Of a stretch of 64,000 nucleotides of DNA, positions 57,554 through 64,000 are shown piece by piece. Source of the DNA: Marihabitans asiaticum (GTDB lineage: Bacteria; Actinomycetota; Actinomycetes; Actinomycetales; Dermatophilaceae); assembly GCF_007828725.1 (NCBI RefSeq), contig NZ_VIUW01000001.1:558001-622000 (forward strand), in the 5' to 3' direction. The notes beneath the pieces were generated by a model that was not told the DNA's origin, ran no database searches, and worked only from the letters and a program-made list of their open reading frames with translations. Each line of letters starts with the position of its first letter. Position 1 is the first letter of the stretch. The position numbers and the translations under genes were made by a program.

Positions 57554-58539
57554 CCACGTCACCTGTCGGGGTCGCCCTCGTCGCCGGGGCGTCGCGCGGG
57601 CTCGGTCTCCTCGTGAGCACCGAGCTGGCCCGCCGCGGCTACCGCGTGCACGGGTGCGGCCGCGACGGGGAGTCCCTGGACCGGGCGGCGGCGATCGTCG
57701 CCGCCCGGTCCGGCCGGACCGGCGAAGGGGGCGCGTCCCCCTTCGTCCCCGCCGTCTGCGACGTCCGGGACGCCGACGCCGTCCAGGACTGGGTGGAGGC
57801 GGTGATCCGGGACGAAGGGGGGATCGACGTCGCCATCCACGTCGCCGGGATCATCCAGGTGGCGCCGTTGGAGTCGGTGACCCTCGGGCACGTCCGGGAG
57901 GCAGTCGACACCATGCTTATGGGGCCGGTCCACCTGAGCCTCGCCGTGCTCCCCTCGATGCGTGAGCGGCGGACCGGGCACATCGGCATCGTCAGCTCGA
58001 TCGGTGGGGCGGTGAGCGTGCCTCGGCTGCTGCCGTACTCGGTGGCCAAGTTCGGCGCCGTCGGCCTCGCAGAGGGTCTCGCCGCCGAGCTCCAGGGGAC
58101 GGGGGTCACCGCGACGGCCGTGCTGCCCGGGCTGATGCGCACCGGCGGTCACCTCGCCGCCGAGTTCGCCGGCGACGCGCCGGCCGACTACGCGTGGTTC
58201 GCTCCCGGCGCGTCGCTGCCGGTCGTCTCGATCGACGCCGAGCGGGCCGCGTCCCGGATCGTCGACGGGGTGCTGGCCGGCAAGCCGCAGGTCGAGCTGA
58301 CCCCGCTGGCGATCATCGGTCGCAGGGTGCACGGGCTCGCCCCAGGACTGACCACCCGCGTGCTGGGGCTGGTTGCCCGGGCGCTCCCGGACGGCCCCGG
58401 ACGCGGTCCGGGCATGTCGGACGCCACCCCTGGCGTGACGGGTGCTACGGCCCGCGGGCGACTCGGCTCGCGGGTGGTGAACGGACTCTCGACGCTCGGC
58501 GACCGGGCCGCGCGCCGGAACAACGAACCGGGGGCATGA
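57550..58539 (+). CDS. Short-chain dehydrogenase/reductase
   Basis: The 329-aa product has the cofactor motif AGASRGLGLLV, CDVRD, the active-site Ser in IVSSIGG and YSVAK. About 80 extra C-terminal residues beyond the Rossmann domain (with RVHGLAPGLTTRVL) resemble long SDRs. The GTG start overlaps the upstream stop. With the alcohol dehydrogenase it forms an oxidoreductase pair in this operon. Confidence 0.88.
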   Translation: MTTSPVGVALVAGASRGLGLLVSTELARRGYRVHGCGRDGESLDRAAAIVAARSGRTGEGGASPFVPAVCDVRDADAVQDWVEAVIRDEGGIDVAIHVAGIIQVAPLESVTLGHVREAVDTMLMGPVHLSLAVLPSMRERRTGHIGIVSSIGGAVSVPRLLPYSVAKFGAVGLAEGLAAELQGTGVTATAVLPGLMRTGGHLAAEFAGDAPADYAWFAPGASLPVVSIDAERAASRIVDGVLAGKPQVELTPLAIIGRRVHGLAPGLTTRVLGLVARALPDGPGRGPGMSDATPGVTGATARGRLGSRVVNGLSTLGDRAARRNNEPGA

Positions 58540-58540
58540 G

Positions 58541-59572
58541 GTGGAGCTCGACCGTCAGCTCTCCGAGCGAGCCCGCACCATCGGCGCCGAACTGGCGGCA
58601 GGGGGCGACCTCGGCCCGGCGCTGAGGATCGCCCGGGAGCTCTCGCCGGTGGCCGTCGACCTCGGGGACGACAGCCAGCGATACCTCTCGACCCTCGCCT
58701 CGCTCGCGCACGGCGACCTGACCGTCGCGCGGGTCGTCGAGCCGCACCTCGACGCCCAGGCGATCCTCGCCCAGGCCGAGACCGACCTCTCGCCGTTGCC
58801 GGGGGAGGAGGGTGTGTGGGGGGTCTATGCCGCGCACGCTCCAGGCCACCACCTCGCGGGGACGGCCGAGGCCGACGGGATCTGGACCCTCACCGGGCGC
58901 AAGCCATGGTGCTCGCTGGCGCGGGAGCTGAGCCACGCCGTGATCACCGCCCACACCGGGCCATCCACGACCCGCGCCTTCGCGCTCTCCCTGGACCACC
59001 CCGGGGTCAGTTACCCCGACGATAAGTGGGTCTCCCGGGGGCTGAGCCGGGTCCGCTCGACGAGCCTCGAGCTCGACGGCGTGCCGGCCGTCCCTGTCGG
59101 CGGGGACGGGTGGTACCTCTCCCGCCCTGGCTTCGCGTGGGGTGGCATCGGTGTCGCCGCCGCCTGGTGGGGCGCCGCCGCGGCTCTGCGTGACACCCTC
59201 CATTCCGCGGCCGGCCGCAGAGAGCCTGACCAGATCGCCCTGTCGCACCTCGGCCACGCCGACGTGCTGGTCCACGCCGCCGGCACCGCGCTGGACGACG
59301 CGGCCCAACGCATCGACGCCGGGGAGGGCACCGGGCAGGAGGGTGCCGTCCTCGCGGCACGCGTCCGGGCGGCGTGTGCCGACGTCGCCGAGAGGCTGCT
59401 CACCGTGGTCGGCCACGCCCTCGGCCCCGGACCGCTCACCGGTGACGAGGAGCACGCCCGCCGGGCCGCCGACCTCACGGTCTACGTCCGTCAGCACCAC
59501 GCGGAGCGTGACCTGGCACGTCTCGGCTCGATGATCCGGGAAGAGTCGCTACCCGACGAGGCTGGCGGGTGA
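58541..59572 (+). CDS. Acyl-CoA dehydrogenase-like flavoprotein
   Basis: The 343-aa product has a degenerate acyl-CoA dehydrogenase fold: GIWTLTGRKPWCSLARELSHAVITA matches the FAD-binding middle domain, and VGHALGPGPLTGDEEHARRAADLTVYVRQHH matches the C-terminal helical domain. It is shorter than classical members (about 380) and I do not see the usual catalytic Glu context, so chemistry may differ. The GTG at 58541 follows the SDR stop by 1 nt. Confidence 0.72.
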   Translation: MELDRQLSERARTIGAELAAGGDLGPALRIARELSPVAVDLGDDSQRYLSTLASLAHGDLTVARVVEPHLDAQAILAQAETDLSPLPGEEGVWGVYAAHAPGHHLAGTAEADGIWTLTGRKPWCSLARELSHAVITAHTGPSTTRAFALSLDHPGVSYPDDKWVSRGLSRVRSTSLELDGVPAVPVGGDGWYLSRPGFAWGGIGVAAAWWGAAAALRDTLHSAAGRREPDQIALSHLGHADVLVHAAGTALDDAAQRIDAGEGTGQEGAVLAARVRAACADVAERLLTVVGHALGPGPLTGDEEHARRAADLTVYVRQHHAERDLARLGSMIREESLPDEAGG

Positions 59573-61023
59573 GCGCCCCTCGCGCCTTCGACCCCCACGA
59601 CCCCGGCACGAGCGAGCAGACCTGGCTGCTCGACCAGCGATGGGACGAGGTGCCGGCCCGCCGCCCCGACGAGCTGCTCACCGGTGTGGGGCACGTCGTC
59701 GTCCTCGCCGCCCATCCCGACGACGAGAGCCTCGGCCTCGGTGGGACTATCGCGGCAGCGGCCGCCCGGGGTGTTCGGGTCACCGTGCTCGTCGCCTCCG
59801 ACGGCGAGGGCTCGCACCCCCACTCCGACGTCGACCCGCAGGCCATCGCTGCCCGCCGCCGTGAGGAGGTCGAGCAGGCAGTCCGCCGGCTCGGCGGTGG
59901 CCACCCGATCACCCTGAGACGGCTCGGGCTGCCGGACAGCCGGCTGCCCGACCACGTGCCCGCACTGGTCGCCGCGCTCGAGGAGGCTGTCGGGCCGGCC
60001 GAAGGCCTCGGCCCCGCAGCAGGGTCGTCGACCTCGATCACGGAGGCGAGACGAACGCTCGTGCTGACCCAGTGGGCGCAGGACGGTCACCACGACCACG
60101 CCGCGGTCGCCAAGGCGGCCATGAGCCTGCTGGGCCGAGCCGACCTCGACGTCGCTCACGCGCCGGTGTGGTTCTGGCACTGGGGTACGCCCGACGAGCT
60201 GCCCTGGGAGCGCCTCGAGCTGGTCGACCTCGGCCCGGAGGAGCTCGCGGCGAAGACGCACGCGGTCGCGGCCCACCGCAGCCAGGTCCTCCCCCTCGGT
60301 CCGAACGAAGGCGGCCAGGCGCTGCTCGGGACGCACGTCCTGGCCCGCTTCGAGCGGGTCGTCGAGACCCTCGTGCGCCAGGAGCCGGTCGGTGCGGCCG
60401 GCTCCCGGCCCGGCGCCGGCCAGGCGTCCGGGGCGGCCGACGACGACGCGACCGCAGCCCCCTTCGACGCGATGTACGAGACCGGCGACGACCCCTGGGG
60501 CTTCCAGAGCTGGTACGAGCTGCGTAAGCGCGCACTCACGCTCGCCGCGCTGGCGCGCCCCCGTTACCGCTCGGTGGTCGACGTGGGCTGCGCCAGTGGT
60601 GAGCTGACCGCCAGCCTCGCGGACCGGGCCGACGAGGTCGTCGCCGTCGACGTCAGCGCGCGCGCCCTCGAGGTGGCGAGCCGCCGTGCGGTCCCCGAGC
60701 ACTCGCGGATCTCCTGGGTGCAGGGCCGTTGCCCCGAGGTCCTGGGCCGGCTGCCGGGGGCAGGGGAGCACGACCTCGCGGTGCTCTCCGAGATCGGTTA
60801 CTTCCTCACCGGGTCCGAGCTGCTCGCGACGCTGCGGGCCGTCCGGCGGTTGGTGGTGGACGGGGGTGAGATCGCGCTCGTGCACTGGCGGCACCCCACC
60901 CGCGAGATCCCCCTGGACGGTCCGCTCGTCCACGCGCAGGCCCGCGCGGTCCTCGGTGAGCCGCGGGTGGTCTACCGGGACGCGGACCTGCTGCTCGAGA
61001 TCTACGGCGGTGAGGTGCGATGA
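59569..61023 (+). CDS. PIG-L/LmbE deacetylase fused to a SAM methyltransferase
   Basis: The 484-aa product joins two enzymes. The N-terminal half has the zinc motif LAAHPDDESLGLGG and a later HHDHAAV, as in LmbE/MshB N-acetyl-sugar deacetylases. A linker near residue 285-300 leads to a class I methyltransferase (VVDVGCASGELTASLA, VVAVDVSARALEVA, LAVLSEIGYFL), NodS-like. A likely job is deacetylating an N-acetyl sugar and methylating the exposed amine. GTG start overlaps the upstream stop (GTGA). Confidence 0.88.
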   Translation: MSAPRAFDPHDPGTSEQTWLLDQRWDEVPARRPDELLTGVGHVVVLAAHPDDESLGLGGTIAAAAARGVRVTVLVASDGEGSHPHSDVDPQAIAARRREEVEQAVRRLGGGHPITLRRLGLPDSRLPDHVPALVAALEEAVGPAEGLGPAAGSSTSITEARRTLVLTQWAQDGHHDHAAVAKAAMSLLGRADLDVAHAPVWFWHWGTPDELPWERLELVDLGPEELAAKTHAVAAHRSQVLPLGPNEGGQALLGTHVLARFERVVETLVRQEPVGAAGSRPGAGQASGAADDDATAAPFDAMYETGDDPWGFQSWYELRKRALTLAALARPRYRSVVDVGCASGELTASLADRADEVVAVDVSARALEVASRRAVPEHSRISWVQGRCPEVLGRLPGAGEHDLAVLSEIGYFLTGSELLATLRAVRRLVVDGGEIALVHWRHPTREIPLDGPLVHAQARAVLGEPRVVYRDADLLLEIYGGEVR

Positions 61024-61778
61024 CCCAGCAGGTGGTGGCGACCCCGTCTCTGTCGACGCTGCGGGCACCCCGGGCGCTCGACGCGATCACCCGGGTGGGG
61101 GTGGTCGTCCCCGCCCGCGACGAGGAGGAGCGCATCGCCGCCTGCCTCGACGCCATCGCGCGCGCCGGTGCGCGGCTGCACCGCTCCCGACCCGACATCG
61201 TGGTCGACGTGGTGGTCGTCCTGGACCGGTGCGTCGACGGGACCGAGGCGGTCGTCCGGTCGGCGGGGCTGGTGCCGCTGACTGCGGAGGGTGGCGTCGG
61301 GACCGCCCGGGCCGCTGGTGCGCAGCACGCGATCGCCCGGGCACGGGCCGCCGGCGTCGGTGACCGGGCGCTCTGGCTGGCCTCGACCGATGCGGACAGC
61401 GAGGTGCCGGAGCACTGGCTCCAGGTGCACGTCGAGCTGGCTGAGAGCGGCCTCGACGCCGTCTTCGGCACGGTCGAGCCGTCCGGCGCCAGCCCAGCGG
61501 TGCTCGCCGAGTGGCGTCGGCGCCACTGCCTCGCCGAGGGCCACCCCTACGTCCACGGAGCCAACCTCGGGGTCCGTGCGGCGACCTACCGGGCCGCAGG
61601 TGGTTACCCGCCGCTGGCTCGTGACGAGGACGTCACCCTCGTCGCGAGCATCAAGTCGACCTCGCCGAGATGGGTGGCGACCGACCGCTGTCGGGTCGCC
61701 TCGTCCGGACGGCTGGAGGCCCGCTGCGTGGGGGGCTTCGCCGACTACCTCGGAGCTCTCGTGCGCGAGGTCGGCTGA
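61020..61778 (+). CDS. Family 2 glycosyltransferase
   Basis: The 252-aa product starts GVVVPARDEEERIAACLDAI, a GT-A nucleotide-sugar site. ASTDADSEVP carries the DxD metal motif and GGYPPLARDEDVTL the acceptor-site acidic pair. It is overlapped by 4 nt with the PIG-L gene and 1 nt with the next. Donor and acceptor are unknown. Confidence 0.88.
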   Translation: MTQQVVATPSLSTLRAPRALDAITRVGVVVPARDEEERIAACLDAIARAGARLHRSRPDIVVDVVVVLDRCVDGTEAVVRSAGLVPLTAEGGVGTARAAGAQHAIARARAAGVGDRALWLASTDADSEVPEHWLQVHVELAESGLDAVFGTVEPSGASPAVLAEWRRRHCLAEGHPYVHGANLGVRAATYRAAGGYPPLARDEDVTLVASIKSTSPRWVATDRCRVASSGRLEARCVGGFADYLGALVREVG

Positions 61779-62866
61779 TGCGCGTCGCGGTGCTGGCGAC
61801 ATCCCGGCACCGTCTCCGCCAGCCGTGGACCGGCGGGCAGGAGGCGGTCACCGGTCTGCTCTGCTCGGGGTTGCGCAGGCGTGGGCACGAGGTGGTGCTG
61901 CACGCGCGGGCCGGCAGCGACGCCAGCCTCGCCGACGAGCTCGTGCCCTATCCCGACCTCCCGCCGCTCTCGGCTGTGAGTGCGCTCGACCCGCACCTGC
62001 CTGAGCCGGAGTTCCTCCGCGACCATGCGGCCTTCACCCACGCGGTGGCCTCCGTGCTGCGGGACGGCCGGATCGACCTCGTGCACAACCAGAGCCTGCA
62101 CCACCTGCCGCTGTCGATGAGCGCCGTGCTCCCGCCGGTCGTCACGACGCTGCACACGCCGCCCTTCCCGTGGATGGAGATGGGGGTGGCCCTCGCGGAC
62201 GAGCGGGTGCGCTACGTCTGCGTCAGCGAGGCCAGCGCACGGGACTGGACCTGCCTGCCCGCGCCGCCGACGATCATCCCCAACGGGGTACCGGGCCACG
62301 GCCCGGTGGGCCGCGGTGGCCCCGACCTCGTGTGGGTCGGCCGGATCACGCCGGAGAAGGGGGTTGACCTGGCCATCGCGGCCGCACGGGCAGCGGGGCG
62401 ACGCCTCGTGCTCGCCGGGCCGGTGGGCGAGGAGGTCTACTACCAGCAGAGGGTGCGTCCCCTGCTCGGAGCCGACGTCGAGCATGCCGGCCACCTCGAC
62501 TCGGCCGGGCTGGTCGAGCTCGTCGGGCGGAGCGCGGTCTGCCTGGTCACCCCACGCTGGGAGGAACCCTTCGGGATGGTCGCGGCCGAGGCGATGGTGC
62601 GCGGCACCCCCGTGGCCGGGATCGCTCGCGGGGGGTTGACCGAGGTCGTGCGACCCGAAGGGGGAGTGCTCGTCCCCGACGGTGACGAGGACGAGCTCGT
62701 CCGTCGCCTCGCAGACGCGATCGGGCCCGCAGAGCAGCGCGACCGGGACGAGGTCGCCCGGTGGGCCCGCTCGAGTTGGGCGGTCGAGACGATGGTTGAG
62801 CGCTACGAGCGGCTCTTCGAAGAGGTCCTGTCCGCGGAGGGCGCGCGTGCGGAGGGTCCCCCGTGA
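61778..62866 (+). CDS. Family 4 glycosyltransferase
   Basis: The 362-aa product is GT-B, retaining: GGQEAVTGLLCSGLRRRGHEV near the N-terminus, VWVGRITPEKGVDLAI at the donor site and the EX7E motif EEPFGMVAAEAM. The ATG overlaps the previous stop (TGATG). It belongs to the same operon as the PIG-L enzyme. Confidence 0.88.
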   Translation: MRVAVLATSRHRLRQPWTGGQEAVTGLLCSGLRRRGHEVVLHARAGSDASLADELVPYPDLPPLSAVSALDPHLPEPEFLRDHAAFTHAVASVLRDGRIDLVHNQSLHHLPLSMSAVLPPVVTTLHTPPFPWMEMGVALADERVRYVCVSEASARDWTCLPAPPTIIPNGVPGHGPVGRGGPDLVWVGRITPEKGVDLAIAAARAAGRRLVLAGPVGEEVYYQQRVRPLLGADVEHAGHLDSAGLVELVGRSAVCLVTPRWEEPFGMVAAEAMVRGTPVAGIARGGLTEVVRPEGGVLVPDGDEDELVRRLADAIGPAEQRDRDEVARWARSSWAVETMVERYERLFEEVLSAEGARAEGPP

Positions 62867-63855
62867 AGGTCGGCGTCTACGTCCACCACGACGGCGGCGG
62901 CCATCACGCCCGGGCCCGTGTCCTGCGCGCCGCCCTGGAGGAGCGCGGGGCCGAGGTGACCCTGCTCGGCTCAGGGCCCGGGGTCGACGTCACCCTCGAC
63001 CGGGACGACGACGGTCCGGCCGCGGACTCACCGGTCGACGCCGACGGGGGCGGGCGGCTGCACTGGGTGCCTCTGGGGCACGACGGGTTGCGTCGCCGAG
63101 CCGCGGCGGTGTCGGGGTGGCTCGCGCAGTCCCGACCCGACGTGGTCGTCGTCGACGTCTCGGTCGAGATCACCGCCCTGGTCCGGCTGCACGGCGTGCC
63201 GGTGGTCGTCGTCGCCCAGCCGGGCCTTCGCGAGGACCCGGCCCACCACCTCGCCTACGACCTCGCTGCGGCGATCGTCGCCCCGTGGCCCGAGCTGCCC
63301 CTGGACCCCGCTCCGCACCTCGCCCGCTGGCCCGGCAAGGTCGAGCGGGTCGGTGGCCTCAGTGCCCTCGAGCGGCACGGGTCGTCGCCAGCCCGGACCG
63401 ACGACGGGCTCCTGCTGGCCGGTCGAGAGGGCTGGGCACAGCCGGACCTCACCCGCCGGGTCGTCGCCGCGGTCCCGGACCGACACTGGGAGCTCGCCGG
63501 CGGCGAGCACTGGGTCGACGACGTCGCCGGGCTGATGGCCGCTGCGGGCATCGTCGTCAGCCACGCCGGCCAGGGTGCCGTGGCCGACCTCGCTGCGACC
63601 GGTTCGGCCGCGGTGGTCCTCGCCCAGCCCCGCCCCTTCGCCGAGCAGGAGCACATGGTCGCCGCGCTCGAGGCTCTCGGGTGCTGCGCGACCGTGGGGC
63701 GTGCCGCTGCCGAGCAGCCCGACACCCTCGACTGGCTCGGGCTGGTCGAGAACGCGCTCGCCCGAGCCCGTCGCTGGCCGTCCTGGCGCACCGAGGGCGC
63801 GGCGGACCGCGCCGCCGAGGTCGTCCTCGCGGCGGGAGAAGGCCGCCATGCCTGA
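62863..63855 (+). CDS. MurG-like GT-B glycosyltransferase
   Basis: The 330-aa product starts VGVYVHHDGGGHHARARVL, the HHxGGGH-type glycine loop of GT28/MurG-like enzymes, and later has SHAGQGAVADLAATGSAAVV with the donor-binding turn. It probably moves a sugar to a lipid or small-molecule acceptor. The GTG start overlaps the preceding stop by 4 nt. Confidence 0.8.
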   Translation: MKVGVYVHHDGGGHHARARVLRAALEERGAEVTLLGSGPGVDVTLDRDDDGPAADSPVDADGGGRLHWVPLGHDGLRRRAAAVSGWLAQSRPDVVVVDVSVEITALVRLHGVPVVVVAQPGLREDPAHHLAYDLAAAIVAPWPELPLDPAPHLARWPGKVERVGGLSALERHGSSPARTDDGLLLAGREGWAQPDLTRRVVAAVPDRHWELAGGEHWVDDVAGLMAAAGIVVSHAGQGAVADLAATGSAAVVLAQPRPFAEQEHMVAALEALGCCATVGRAAAEQPDTLDWLGLVENALARARRWPSWRTEGAADRAAEVVLAAGEGRHA

Positions 63856-64000
63856 CGAGAGCGCGGTGACGGTCGTGACGATCGCGCACGGCCGCCACGA
63901 TCACCTCGTCCGGCAGCGGGAGGTGCTGCGCGAGGTCGCAGCGGGGGTTCCCCACGTCGTCGTGGCGATGGAGGACCCCGAGATCGGTCGCCTCCTCGAG
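63848..64000 (+). CDS. Family 2 glycosyltransferase, N-terminal part (cut by window end)
   Basis: 51 codons are present. VTVVTIAHGRHDHLVRQREVL is the start of a GT-A family 2 enzyme, and VVVAMEDPEIG approaches the next strand. It overlaps the preceding gene by 8 nt, so the operon continues beyond the window. Confidence 0.75.
   Translation, partial: MPDESAVTVVTIAHGRHDHLVRQREVLREVAAGVPHVVVAMEDPEIGRLLE

Overview
The window is high-G+C (about 70% by eye) actinobacterial chromosome. Mycothiol genes (mshA, mshD, mscR), CarD, GlnR, SenX3-RegX3, an HbhA-like protein, Rpf proteins and a WhiB protein place it in the Actinomycetota. I guess Micrococcales (Intrasporangiaceae/Dermatophilaceae-like), but that rank is inference. 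Several gene orders match those known from Mycobacterium: glnR-mshD, mshA-ybjN-gpmA-senX3-regX3, carD-ispD-ispF-cysS-rlmB, and mscR followed by an MBL-fold gene.

Layout. 1-10 kb is phosphate and nitrogen: a pit fragment, pstSCAB behind a PHO box, a Nudix/histidine-phosphatase fusion coupled to ppk, then mshD and glnR. 10-18 kb holds housekeeping genes: nitrobindin-like, LCP, Fur, YgfZ, XRE regulator plus HbhA-like protein, asparaginase, dtd. 18-25 kb carries mshA, ybjN, gpmA, phoU and senX3-regX3. 25-35 kb is the carD-isp-cysS-rlmB block; a WXG100/alpha-beta hydrolase gene and a lipoprotein gene sit between ispD and ispF. 35-43.5 kb has DUF4032, a MsiK-type ATPase, otsAB, a CBS protein, a Ser/Thr kinase and a ThrE-type exporter. 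43.6-45.4 kb has two tandem rpf paralogues.

45,543-53,295 is a decayed actinomycete integrative and conjugative element (AICE). It is bounded by a 40-bp direct repeat of the 3' part of tRNA-Thr(TGT). It holds a tyrosine integrase, the last 27 codons of an excisionase, a RepSA-type HUH initiator, a WhiB protein, a truncated TraB/FtsK translocase fused to a truncated ISL3 transposase, a truncated IS3 copy inside a DUF262 gene, and a lower-G+C pair of unknown cargo genes.

53.4-64 kb has a LuxR-type regulator divergent from a large catalase. The catalase leads straight into a tightly coupled operon: alcohol dehydrogenase, SDR, acyl-CoA-dehydrogenase-like protein, PIG-L deacetylase/methyltransferase fusion and four glycosyltransferases, running off the window end. 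I know of no characterised pathway with this gene set; it is the best candidate here for an undescribed system.

Two signals recur. At least fifteen genes start 6-8 nt after a TANNNT hexamer, the pattern of leaderless transcripts, and this settles many start codons. The oligomer GCGAAGGG (often GCGAAGGGGG) is strongly over-represented on both strands, in genes and in hairpins.
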